The notes under the pieces were generated by a model. It made no database searches. It had not been told where the DNA came from and saw only the letters and a program-made list of their open reading frames with translations. A stretch of DNA of 64,000 nt, from assembly GCF_014284305.1 (NCBI RefSeq), contig NZ_JACOFW010000002.1:1-64000 (forward strand). Direction: 5' to 3'. Shown here one piece after another: positions 35,806-46,015 of this stretch; positions within the stretch are counted from its first letter, which is position 1, and each line of letters opens with the position of its first letter. The translations under genes and the position numbers were made by a program. The stretch is from Affinundibacterium seohonense (GTDB lineage Bacteria > Pseudomonadota > Gammaproteobacteria > Burkholderiales > Burkholderiaceae_D).

Positions 35806-35840
35806 TTTATCCACTTGTGTAGGAGTTAAAGATCGGGAAG

Positions 35841-36131
35841 TTAATGAGTTTGACTGATGCTTGATGTTGGGGGATTTGTTGAAATTTCATCCCCACTGTT
35901 AACATTTTTTTCACCAGATTTGGGTGGGACTAAATCGATGCCACCGGGATGCCATGGATGGCATTTGCAAAGTCGTTTGCCAGCCATCAACGAGCCTTTG
36001 GCTGCGCCATATTCACGAATCGCTTCCATTGCATACTCCGAACAGCTAGGATAAAAACGACAATTTTGACCCAACATAGGACTAATCGCCAGCTTGTATC
36101 CACGCAAGATCAGCAGCAGCAAAGGTTTCAT
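35841..36131 (-). CDS. yidD: Membrane insertion efficiency factor YidD
   Basis: 96 residues. The signature [15 protein letters not shown] near residue 24 and HPGGIDLVP near 64 identify it; it assists YidC and is membrane-associated through the N-terminal amphipathic helix ([12 protein letters not shown]). C-terminal tail beyond residue 72 is longer and unique. Its start overlaps the rnpA stop by four bases, the usual coupling. Confidence 0.97.
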   Translation of the reverse strand: MKPLLLLILRGYKLAISPMLGQNCRFYPSCSEYAMEAIREYGAAKGSLMAGKRLCKCHPWHPGGIDLVPPKSGEKNVNSGDEISTNPPTSSISQTH

Positions 36132-36583
36132 GAGGAGGACTCGGGAATAGAGACAGCTTGTACACTGATTGCTGATTTTGCCGTCCGTTGTGAGACAAAT
36201 AGACGTAGTACTTCGTCCCGCAAAGCACGCTTTAATTGCGCGTTAGTGGCAGGACCGGCTTTGCTATTGACTGGCTTAGATAAGCGCACAATGCAATCCA
36301 CATTCATCAATTCAGACTGTCGAAAAATCTCACGTGTAACACGCTTGATCATATTGCGCGTAGCAGCGCGCGGTGCGAAACGTTTTGCAGCAACCACGCC
36401 AAGGCGGGCATGCGGCAACTCATTAGCGCGCGCATATAGTGCAAAATGCGCCGTTTTTTGCACAGGACGAAAACGAAAAGCGGATGAAAATTCATCCGCT
36501 TTAAGAATTCGTCGCTCCCGGGCAAAACTACCGCCGGACAACTGTTTTTGAGCTAGGTCAGGAGTTGTAATCAAATTAGTCAC
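36128..36583 (-). CDS. rnpA: Ribonuclease P protein component
   Basis: 151 residues. Protein subunit of RNase P, which matures the 5' end of tRNAs with the M1 RNA. The RNA-binding motif [13 protein letters not shown] near residue 78 corresponds to RNxxKR, and the N-terminal [14 protein letters not shown] is the substrate-leader cleft. It has an extended N-terminus of about 20 residues and a longer C-terminus than usual. Order rpmH-rnpA-yidD is the normal one. Confidence 0.97.
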   Translation of the reverse strand: MTNLITTPDLAQKQLSGGSFARERRILKADEFSSAFRFRPVQKTAHFALYARANELPHARLGVVAAKRFAPRAATRNMIKRVTREIFRQSELMNVDCIVRLSKPVNSKAGPATNAQLKRALRDEVLRLFVSQRTAKSAISVQAVSIPESSS

Positions 36584-36657
36584 AATAAAAATTTCAGCCT
36601 ATTGAACAAACTAAATTGACGAGGTATCAGACCAAGACGCTCGGTATTCAAGAAATT

Positions 36658-36745
36658 CAATTATAGGGATGCAGCGAAAGGCGCTTCCCGCAGCAATACT
36701 AAAGTATTGCGAGGACAAGCAACGAAGCGATGCGCCCTAGAATTG
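36658..36745. repeat. Imperfect palindrome between rnpA and rpmH
   Basis: CAATTATAGGG (36658-36668) pairs with CCCTAGAATTG (36735-36745); inside is a perfect GCAATACT/AGTATTGC stem. It may fold as one long hairpin in the rpmH-rnpA transcript or DNA. No coding content. Confidence 0.6.
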
Positions 36746-36762
36746 GATTTATTGGATGCCGA

Positions 36763-36897
36763 TTAAGCTGCGAGGCGTTTACGGCCCTTAGCACGGCGTG
36801 CGTTCAAAACTGCGCGGCCACCACGTGTTGCCATACGAGCGCGGAAACCGTGAGTGCGCTTACGACGAACTACGGAAGGTTGATAAGTACGTTTCAT
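36763..36897 (-). CDS. rpmH: 50S ribosomal protein L34
   Basis: 44 residues, too short for most ORF filters. Basic protein ([14 protein letters not shown], then a [30 protein letters not shown] tail) that is the textbook L34. It is part of the large ribosomal subunit. Positioned at the oriC-proximal end of the minus-strand operon, as in most bacteria. The promoter should lie in 36898-37000. Confidence 0.98.
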   Translation of the reverse strand: MKRTYQPSVVRRKRTHGFRARMATRGGRAVLNARRAKGRKRLAA

Positions 36898-37494
36898 GTT
36901 GATCTCACTATTTGAGCAAAAAATAAATCGGAATTACGGGTAATAGTGCATTGCGCCGTTGCTTCAATAATGTCCCGTTATGGAAGGACGCTACATAAAC
37001 AATAGCAACACGCTATTCACACCATTACTGCCCCAAAACCGCTGCTCATGCTTGGTTTCATCTTGTGACTTCACTCTGATCATCAGCAAACTATCAAGAT
37101 AGTACCGATGCAATAAAAGATCACATCTAACAAAACAGGGTAGGGAACCCGTAATTAGACACTATTTCGCAGATTGCTGTCAATTCATTTGGTCGCTTTT
37201 CTTCTTTTTTCTGAAGTGTTATTCAAAAGAAATTTCACATCCCCTGTGGATAACTCTACCCGCGAAGGGTAGAATAGAGGGTCTGAAGTATTGCCTCACG
37301 TAATCAAAAAAACAATGCTAATTAATGTTGTCAGCCAATGTCTTAAGTGCTGATGTATAGATTAAATAGTCAAGTGTGGTGTTTGAGCTAGCTTCAAAAT
37401 AAAAATGGAATCGATATCTAAAGAGCTATAGTAGATCTTGGTTTTGATAAGAACAAAAACTTAAGTAATAAGTAAATAAACAGTAAAGCGATTC
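36898..37494. other. oriC: Putative replication origin oriC
   Basis: The 597-base gap between rpmH and dnaA is where the origin lies in most bacteria. A perfect DnaA box TGTGGATAA (the complement of TTATCCACA) is at 37245-37253, with weaker candidates such as CTATTCACA near 37013. The stretch 37380-37494 is AT-rich and would suit duplex unwinding. A TCTACCC/GGGTAGA hairpin abuts the box. GC skew could not be computed here. Confidence 0.75.
37245..37273. promoter_or_regulatory. DnaA box beside a hairpin
   Basis: TGTGGATAA (37245-37253) is followed by TCTACCC (37255-37261) and GGGTAGA (37267-37273), a perfect 7-base stem with a GCGAA loop. Confidence 0.75.
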
Positions 37495-38901
37495 ATGGAA
37501 AATTTCTGGCAAGCCTGCTCCTCACAACTTGAACAGGAACTCACGCCTCAGCAATTTAGTGCTTGGATTAAGCCTTTGACGATGGTTGACTTTGAAGAAG
37601 GTCATCTACGCATCGGCGCGCCTAATCGCTTTAAATTAGATTGGGTTAAAGCCCAATTCGCTAGTCGCATCGCCGAATTTGCCGCGCAATTTTGGGATGA
37701 TACCGTCGATGTCGAGTTCATCATCGATCCACGCGCTGGCAAAAAACCGATTTCAACCACGACTGCACCAACTAATGCCGGACAAGGCAATGGTGCTGAC
37801 CATGGACAACGCACCTCGCAAATCGGGCAAGCTGATGGCATTCCTAACGAACCGCCGCCAGAAACCGCGCCACGTCGTGACAACGCACGGATTAATTTCG
37901 ACCTAACTTTCGATAGCTTTGTTACCGGTAAAGCTAACCAATTAGCACGCGCCGCAGCGATTCAGGTCGCAAACAATCCGGGCGTTTCTTATAACCCACT
38001 ATTTTTATATGGCGGCGTTGGCCTAGGTAAAACGCATTTGATCCACGCGATTGGCAATCAAATTTTGCACGACAAACCGAATGCGAAAATTCGCTACATT
38101 CACGCCGAGCAATATGTGCGCGATGTGGTCACAGCGTATCAACGCAAAGGTTTTGACGAATTTAAACGCTACTACCATTCGCTCGATTTGTTGCTAATCG
38201 ATGATATTCAATTCTTTGGCGGCAAGAGCCGTACGCAAGAAGAATTCTTCTACGCGTTTGAAGCCTTGATTGCCGCGAAGAAGCAAATCATTATTACCAG
38301 CGATACCTACCCGAAAGAAATCACGGGCATGGATGATCGCTTGATTTCTCGTTTTGATTCTGGTTTGACGGTCGCAATTGAACCACCCGAACTCGAAATG
38401 CGCGTCGCGATTTTGCTGAAGAAAGCATATACCGAAGGCGTACAGTTTTCAGATGATGTCGCCTTTTTCGTCGCCAAACATTTGCGCTCCAACGTGCGTG
38501 AATTAGAAGGCGCATTGCGTAAGATTTTGGCGTACTCACGCTTCCACGGCAAAGACATCACGATTGATGTCGTCAAAGAAGCGCTCAAAGATTTGTTGTC
38601 AGTACAGAACCGCCAAATCTCGGTGGAAAATATTCAGAAGACCGTTGCCGACTTTTTCAACATCAAAGTCGCCGACATGTATTCAAAACGTCGTCCAGCA
38701 AATATCGCTAGACCACGTCAGATTGCGATGTATTTAGCCAAAGAATTGACGCAAAAGAGTTTGCCAGAAATTGGTGAACTATTTGGCGGGCGCGATCACA
38801 CCACGGTGTTGCATGCGGTACGCAAAATCACGGCAGATCGCGCTAAGAGTCCTGAGTGCAACCATGAGATTCATGTGTTGGAGCAGACTTTGAAGGGGTA
38901 A
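37495..38901 (+). CDS. dnaA: Chromosomal replication initiator DnaA
   Basis: 468 residues. AAA+ ATPase that opens oriC and loads DnaB. N-terminal domain I ([23 protein letters not shown]), linker domain II rich in Gln/Gly/Pro, domain III with Walker [10 protein letters not shown] near 172 and Walker [10 protein letters not shown], and C-terminal DNA-binding domain IV with [12 protein letters not shown]. Full length. dnaN follows in the same direction, after an inverted-repeat insertion. Confidence 0.99.
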   Translation: MENFWQACSSQLEQELTPQQFSAWIKPLTMVDFEEGHLRIGAPNRFKLDWVKAQFASRIAEFAAQFWDDTVDVEFIIDPRAGKKPISTTTAPTNAGQGNGADHGQRTSQIGQADGIPNEPPPETAPRRDNARINFDLTFDSFVTGKANQLARAAAIQVANNPGVSYNPLFLYGGVGLGKTHLIHAIGNQILHDKPNAKIRYIHAEQYVRDVVTAYQRKGFDEFKRYYHSLDLLLIDDIQFFGGKSRTQEEFFYAFEALIAAKKQIIITSDTYPKEITGMDDRLISRFDSGLTVAIEPPELEMRVAILLKKAYTEGVQFSDDVAFFVAKHLRSNVRELEGALRKILAYSRFHGKDITIDVVKEALKDLLSVQNRQISVENIQKTVADFFNIKVADMYSKRRPANIARPRQIAMYLAKELTQKSLPEIGELFGGRDHTTVLHAVRKITADRAKSPECNHEIHVLEQTLKG

Positions 38902-39246
38902 GAAGTAAAAGTATTTGCCGCAGAGATTTATTTCTCAGTCATTCCCGCGAAGGCGGGAATCCAGTGACGTAAAAACGGCGAAGATACTGTTACTGAACGA
39001 AAGACACTGGATCCCTGCCTTCGCAGGGATGACAGTAAAAAGGATACGGAATTTTTTGCGTATTCGGCGACAAATGAATTTGAATATAGCAGTAAGTAAT
39101 CAGCAGTAAAGACCGGCGTAGGATTTACGTAAAATTGGCCACACCAACAATGGGCAGTTTTTCGCAAGTCCTCCCAATGCAAGAAGCAATGAGTTGCGAT
39201 AGATGCAGCATCCTTTAACATTGAATTCATTAGTGAGGATATAAAA
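38902..39246. other. dnaA-dnaN spacer
   Basis: 345 bases without a gene; longer than usual because of the inverted repeat at 38938-39033. The ribosome-binding site of dnaN (GAGGA) is at its right end. Confidence 0.6.
38938..39033. repeat. Inverted-repeat element in the dnaA-dnaN spacer
   Basis: Left arm GTCATTCCCGCGAAGGCGGG then AATCCAGTG; right arm CACTGGAT followed by CCCTGCCTTCGCAGGGATGAC. Arms of about 28 bases around a 40-base centre. This matches the widespread proteobacterial GGAATCC-type intergenic palindromes; small arms also fold on their own. Confidence 0.8.
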
Positions 39247-40353
39247 ATGCAATTGGTAAAAACTCACAGGGATACCCTATTACGGCCCCTGCAAATCGTG
39301 AGTGGTATTGTCGAGCGTCGGCACACATTGCCGATTCTGGCCAATATCCTTATCCGTAAAGACGGCGAAAAAGTGTCCTTCTTATCGACGGATATCGAAG
39401 TGCAGATCACCACGCACGCAGAAATCGGCTCAGGTGGCGAAGTCACCGCAACCACAGTTGCAGCACGTAAGTTGCTCGACATCTTGCGCGCGCTACCAGA
39501 TGACAACGACGTCACGCTGAAACTCGACAACAAAAAGATGACCGTGCAATCCGGTAAGTCACGCTTCTCTTTGCAGACTTTAGCAGCGGAAGAATTCCCA
39601 ACCGTCGCCCAAGCTGAGCATTTCAATGCCAGCGTCAGCCTGCCGCAAAAAGCTTTGAAGCATTTGTTCAACATGGTGCATTTCTCCATGGCGCAGCAAG
39701 ATATTCGTTACTACCTGAACGGCTTATTGTTAGTCGTCGATGGTAAAAACGTGATTGCGGTTGCGACGGATGGTCACCGTTTGGCGTATGCGCAAGTGGA
39801 AGTCGAACAAGAATTCGCACGTCAAGAAGTCATCATTCCACGCAAAACGATTTTGGAATTACAACGTCTGTTGGAAGACAAAGACGAACCAGTCCAAATC
39901 GACATCGCTAACAACCAAGTCAAATTGACGTTTGCGGATATCGAATTGATTTCCAAATTGGTCGAAGGCAAGTTCCCTGACTTCAACCGCGTGATTCCAA
40001 AAGGTTACAAAAACAATTTCACCTTAAGCCGTGAAAAACTCCTGCGCTCTTTGCAACGCGTCGCGATTATGACTTCGGACAAATTCAAAGGCGTACGTTG
40101 CGTGATCGAACCAGGTTTGATGCGCGTCTTGTCCACCAATGCGGATCAAGAAGAAGCCGTTGAAGAAATCGAAATCGATTACGGTGGAGACAGCGTCGAC
40201 ATCGGCTTTAACGTCACGTATCTGTTAGATGTATTGAACAACCTCAAAGTCGATCAGATTAATGTCGCCTTGGGGGATTCCAATTCATCGGCCTTGATCA
40301 CGATTCCTGAGAATGGTGATTTCAAATATGTTGTGATGCCGATGCGGATTTGA
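39247..40353 (+). CDS. dnaN: DNA polymerase III sliding clamp
   Basis: 368 residues, normal length. Ring-shaped dimer that holds Pol III on DNA. N-terminus MQLVKTHRDTLLRPLQIVSGIVE, a middle domain with YYLNGLLLVVDGKNVIAVATDGHRLAY and the C-terminal MPMRI binding-pocket end are diagnostic. Good ribosome-binding site GAGGAT. Downstream lies a 378-base gap of repeats before gyrB. Confidence 0.99.
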   Translation: MQLVKTHRDTLLRPLQIVSGIVERRHTLPILANILIRKDGEKVSFLSTDIEVQITTHAEIGSGGEVTATTVAARKLLDILRALPDDNDVTLKLDNKKMTVQSGKSRFSLQTLAAEEFPTVAQAEHFNASVSLPQKALKHLFNMVHFSMAQQDIRYYLNGLLLVVDGKNVIAVATDGHRLAYAQVEVEQEFARQEVIIPRKTILELQRLLEDKDEPVQIDIANNQVKLTFADIELISKLVEGKFPDFNRVIPKGYKNNFTLSREKLLRSLQRVAIMTSDKFKGVRCVIEPGLMRVLSTNADQEEAVEEIEIDYGGDSVDIGFNVTYLLDVLNNLKVDQINVALGDSNSSALITIPENGDFKYVVMPMRI

Positions 40354-40358
40354 TGTCC

Positions 40359-40533
40359 TACTCCCTTCTCCCGCAAGCGGCGGGGTTGAAGATAAGGGGT
40401 CGGGGATGAGGGGCGTTCAGCGCACGATAAAAGTCTTCGTAGTCAAAACTCTGACTTTGCTAAATTTTCAGCTTGATTCGTGATTTAACCACCCTCACCC
40501 CAACCCTCTCCCGCTTGCGGGAGAGGGAGTATC
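40359..40533. repeat. Inverted pair of CTCCCGC-type repeats
   Basis: Copy A (40359-40413) starts with TACTCCCTTCTCCCGCAAGC and copy B (40490-40533) ends with GCTTGCGGGAGAGGGAGTATC-like sequence in the opposite orientation. Copy B folds into a perfect CTCTCCCGC/GCGGGAGAG hairpin. The same pair recurs at 53657-53846. Confidence 0.85.
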
Positions 40534-40570
40534 AGAACTAATTTGAACTTGTAACAAAGCACGAATGAAG

Positions 40571-40681
40571 CACTGCTTAAGCGTAGCGAGCGGCCTAAGT
40601 TTGAATTGAGAAGCGGAGCTGTAGTCAAGTACAGTGAGCATCGGAAATTCAAAATTTGGTCGCGCAGTAACTTAAGCAGTG
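40571..40681. repeat. Long imperfect palindrome upstream of gyrB
   Basis: CACTGCTTAAG (40571-40581) is the exact complement of CTTAAGCAGTG (40671-40681). Inside lie TTGAATT versus AATTCAA and CTGTA versus TACAG about the same centre, so the 111 bases form one nested palindrome. It would fold as a cruciform or strong RNA hairpin. Confidence 0.8.
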
Positions 40682-40716
40682 TTTCAAAAAAATCGCAGCC
40701 AAAAACTGCTCGTTAA

Positions 40717-43269
<2,553 letters not shown>

Positions 43270-43287
43270 TGTAGTTCAGTATCAAAG

Positions 43288-43317
43288 AAGCCCAGCAAAA
43301 TTGCCGGGCTTTTTTAT
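43288..43317 (+). terminator. Terminator after gyrB
   Basis: AAGCCCAGCAA with TTGCCGGGCTTTTTT, stem with one mismatch and a T-run. It lies between gyrB and the inserted HEPN/nucleotidyltransferase pair. Confidence 0.85.
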
Positions 43318-43352
43318 TGCGTATAAGTTTAAAGAGTACCGGCGGAGCGACT

Positions 43353-43766
43353 ATGGCAATTCAACTCGATCTCAGTTCACTAGAAAATGCATTGAAGCGC
43401 CTTGATGAGGCCTTACAAGCCAATGCTACCGAACCGCAAAACTCGCTTTATCGTGACGCATGCATTCAACGATTTGAATTCTGTTACGAGTTATCGCACA
43501 AGATGCTCAAGCGCTATTTAGAATTAGCCTCACCCAATCCAGCAGAAATAGATGAACTTGCCTTCCCTGATTTAATTAGAACTGGAAGCGAACAAGGGCT
43601 ATTGCGTAACGGCTGGGATATATGGAAAAACTACCGTCAAGCGCGCAGTATCACTAGCCACACTTACGACGAATCCAAAGCCATCGCCGTCATGCAAATC
43701 ATCCCTGATTTTTTGCTAGAAGGCCAAGCGCTACACAAAGAACTCAGCCAGCGCACAAAAGGGTAG
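43353..43766 (+). CDS. hepT: HepT-like HEPN toxin (nucleotidyltransferase partner)
   Basis: 137 residues, of the HI0074 family annotated as nucleotidyltransferase substrate-binding protein. Residues 98-103 are RSITSH, the HEPN R-x4-H active site, in the usual context ARSITSHTYDE. Such proteins are RNases silenced by AMP transfer from the partner MntA. I start at 43353 (GGCGGAG upstream). It lies eight bases before the partner gene, so a type VII-like toxin-antitoxin module is likely. Located directly behind gyrB in inserted DNA. Confidence 0.88.
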   Translation: MAIQLDLSSLENALKRLDEALQANATEPQNSLYRDACIQRFEFCYELSHKMLKRYLELASPNPAEIDELAFPDLIRTGSEQGLLRNGWDIWKNYRQARSITSHTYDESKAIAVMQIIPDFLLEGQALHKELSQRTKG

Positions 43767-43774
43767 CGCTAAGC

Positions 43775-44086
43775 ATGAAACCCTTACCCGACATCGCGAT
43801 CACACTAGAGCAATGGGAAATCGTCGCAGCGATCTTACAGAAACATATCCCGAATAAAGCCATTTGGATCTTTGGCTCACGCGCTAAACATCAAGCCAAA
43901 CCCTTTTCCGATTTGGACATTGCGATTATTGGTGAGACGCCTTTATCAATTAATTTACTCGCAGCGATGACAGAAGACTTCACCGAATCGGCATTGCCGT
44001 TTAAGGTTGATTTGGTCGATTGGGCGTCTGTCAGTGCTGCGTTTCGGGGGATTATCGAAAGCCATAAAGTGGTTATGGAATTTTGA
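43775..44086 (+). CDS. mntA: MntA-like nucleotidyltransferase antitoxin
   Basis: 103 residues. Minimal nucleotidyltransferase with GSRAKHQAKPFSDLDI (34-49), giving the G-S and D-x-D catalytic signature; the third acid is likely in VDLVDW. It probably adds AMP to a tyrosine on the HepT-like partner (TYDE after the R-x4-H) and blocks it. Length matches the HI0073 family. Second gene of the pair. Confidence 0.88.
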   Translation: MKPLPDIAITLEQWEIVAAILQKHIPNKAIWIFGSRAKHQAKPFSDLDIAIIGETPLSINLLAAMTEDFTESALPFKVDLVDWASVSAAFRGIIESHKVVMEF

Positions 44087-44164
44087 TAAATATTAAGTAA
44101 ATAAAAGGGGTACGCTGCAATTAACCACTTAGTGATACCGCCCCTATTGATCGCAATTTCAGTT

Positions 44165-44260
44165 GATCAGATCATTACGACATTGATGGGCGACGATGTG
44201 GAACCACGTCGGGCGTTTATTGAGTCTAATGCTTTGCGGGCTGGAAATATTGACGTTTGA
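44165..44260 (+). pseudogene. Second copy of the gyrB 3' end (32 codons)
   Basis: 90 of 96 bases match gyrB 43174-43269, including the stop codon. Five of the six changes are silent and one changes F to I ([10 protein letters not shown]). No upstream gyrB part is present, so this is a fragment. It is followed by its own terminator. Confidence 0.92.
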
Positions 44261-44279
44261 TCGTCAACGCGATCCGGAG

Positions 44280-44307
44280 AAGCCCAACCTTGTGTTGGGT
44301 TTTTTTC
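44280..44307 (+). terminator. Terminator after the gyrB remnant
   Basis: CCCAAC/GTTGGG stem with following T7. It resembles the gyrB terminator at 43288 in position relative to the stop codon and in the AGAAGCCCA lead-in, and may be the original gyrB terminator. Confidence 0.85.
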
Positions 44308-44481
44308 GCTCTGAAAAACATAGTTAATAGGAACTAATTCGCGAAACACTGATTACACATACAGCGCTATTGTGGTTTAATGTGAAATTCTAGCGTGTCC
44401 ATTTAGTTGGAGAGTAGTAAATTTTTCAATTGTTAATAGTCGTCTGAAGCGATCTTGATTCAGGCTAACCGTAAATTTTCA

Positions 44482-44498
44482 TTTACCTATTAGGTAAA
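44482..44498. promoter_or_regulatory. Palindromic operator upstream of HigBA
   Basis: TTTACCTATTAGGTAAA: perfect 8-base arms around a central T. It sits 33 bases before the toxin start, where HigA-type antitoxins usually bind. Confidence 0.75.
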
Positions 44499-44530
44499 AA
44501 TAAGTATTATGCACTGCGGAGAACATATCT

Positions 44531-44860
44531 TTGGAAATTCTCTTCAAGAACAAAAAATTACGTGACATTTGCGAAAAGCAAGCACACGCAAAAAAGCTTT
44601 TGGGCGATATCGGTGCAAGAAAGCTATTTTCTCGACTGTCTGATTTAGCGGCTGTTAACCGAGTGACAGATCTCATCGCTGGAAACCCTCATCCGTTGAA
44701 GGGCGATAGGTTAGGTCAATTTGCATTAGATCTTGCTGGCGGATGGCGCTTGGTGTTTGAGTCTGCAAATGATCCTATTCCACGTAATCTGGACGCATCA
44801 ATTGATTGGTCCCGTGTGACCATCGTAAGTATTGAATTTATTGGTGATTATCATGACTAA
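44531..44860 (+). CDS. higB: HigB/RelE-type toxin
   Basis: 109 residues, ribosome-dependent mRNA interferase family. The sequence LARDICEKQAHAKK-like start, GARKLFSRLSDLAAV, then HPLKGDRLGQFALDLAGGWRLVFE is the plasmid maintenance/HigB pattern. Starts with TTG at 44531 behind CGGAGA (spacing eight). Its stop overlaps the antitoxin start (ATGACTAA). Slightly longer than typical HigB (about 92-100). Confidence 0.88.
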   Translation: MEILFKNKKLRDICEKQAHAKKLLGDIGARKLFSRLSDLAAVNRVTDLIAGNPHPLKGDRLGQFALDLAGGWRLVFESANDPIPRNLDASIDWSRVTIVSIEFIGDYHD

Positions 44861-45821
44861 TCTCACTTTACAAAAAGCAAGCGATACCCAATCGTTCGCA
44901 CCCGACTGGGTATCGCCACCTGGCGATACCATTTTGGATCTTTTGGAAGAACGTGATTGGACGCAAAACCAATTAGCAGATCGACTAGGCTATTCCACCA
45001 AGCACGTCAGCCAACTTATTAACGGTAAAGTTCCACTCAGCGAAGATGCTGCCATACGTTTACAAAATGTATTTGGTGCCTCCGCTGGTTTTTGGCTCAC
45101 GCGCGAGGCGCAATACCGTCAACGTATCGCCTCGATTGAGGCCGCAGAGCAAAATGCGAATATGGTGTCTTGGCTCGATCAGTTTCCAATTAAAGCCTTG
45201 ATGGATGCAGGCGTGTTAGACAAATGCAGAGTCGATGCCAAATCTAAACCGCAACTGGTTGGCAAGCTACTGGCATTTTTTGGAGTGGCGACACCGAATC
45301 AATGGCAAAGCCATTACTGCGACATGCAATTAGCGTTTCGTCGTAGTCGTGAAGAGCAGTCGAATATTGGTGCGATTTCAGCGTGGTTAAGGCTAGGTGA
45401 GCAAGCTGCAGAAAAACTCTTGTTAGATAAGTCGGCAAATCCCAAATACGATGAAGCACGCCTTCGCGCAAATCTGCCACACATTCGCGCGTTGACGACC
45501 TTAACACCAACAGAGTTTCTTCCGCAATTAAAGCAGCTTCTACAAGAAGCAGGAGTCGCACTCGTTCTTGTACCTGCGATTACCGGCACCCATGTCTCAG
45601 GCGTTGCGCGTTGGCTCAACCCACATCGCCCATTAATTCAGCTGTCGTTATACGGTAAGAGCAATGATAAATTCTGGTTCACGCTTTGCCACGAAATCGC
45701 ACACATTCTGTTGCACAGTAAGGAAAAGAAATCCGTGTTTCTTGATGACACAGGACAGGCTGGTTCAAATAGCAAACAAGAGCAAGAAGCCAATGCTTGG
45801 GCACGGGATTTTTTGATCTAA
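44853..45821 (+). CDS. higA: HigA antitoxin fused to ImmA/IrrE-type peptidase domain
   Basis: 322 residues. HTH (about 25-80: GDTILDLLEERDWTQNQLADRLGYSTKHVSQLINGK) followed by a long linker and a C-terminal ImmA/IrrE-like domain with HEIAH (280-284), the zinc metallopeptidase signature. The fusion neutralises HigB-type toxins and may be turned over by its own domain. The C-terminus stops at EANAWARDFLI, just before where the family usually continues for 40-50 residues, so it looks truncated. Start chosen at 44853 (GGTGA upstream). Confidence 0.85.
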   Translation: MTNLTLQKASDTQSFAPDWVSPPGDTILDLLEERDWTQNQLADRLGYSTKHVSQLINGKVPLSEDAAIRLQNVFGASAGFWLTREAQYRQRIASIEAAEQNANMVSWLDQFPIKALMDAGVLDKCRVDAKSKPQLVGKLLAFFGVATPNQWQSHYCDMQLAFRRSREEQSNIGAISAWLRLGEQAAEKLLLDKSANPKYDEARLRANLPHIRALTTLTPTEFLPQLKQLLQEAGVALVLVPAITGTHVSGVARWLNPHRPLIQLSLYGKSNDKFWFTLCHEIAHILLHSKEKKSVFLDDTGQAGSNSKQEQEANAWARDFLI

Positions 45822-46015
45822 TAGACGACGCTACGCAGCTATGACTAACTTAACTGGTCGGCATCAACTATTGTTTAGTCGATACGAACCTTTTGATTGA
45901 ATCTATTTCGAACTTGCAGACAAATTTTGAGAGCCACAACACAACAAATACGTAGCGCTCTCATCTGCACGGTATTGGGAAGCATCGAAGTAAATAGTCG
46001 GTGCCGCACATATCT

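Larger units (their letters stand above)
44087..44530. other. Spacer holding gyrB remnant, terminator and HigBA promoter
   Basis: 444 bases without an intact gene. In order: a short GC-rich hairpin (AGGGG/CCCCT), the duplicated gyrB end, a terminator (44280-44307) and the palindromic operator of the toxin-antitoxin operon (44482-44498). Confidence 0.7.

Noticed and set aside
35806-35814. GTG start of yidC at 35814 and the TTATCCACT sequence as a DnaA box
   Set aside because: The ATG at 35805 gives the normal MDIKRT N-terminus; the box-like sequence lies at the gene start, not in an origin cluster.
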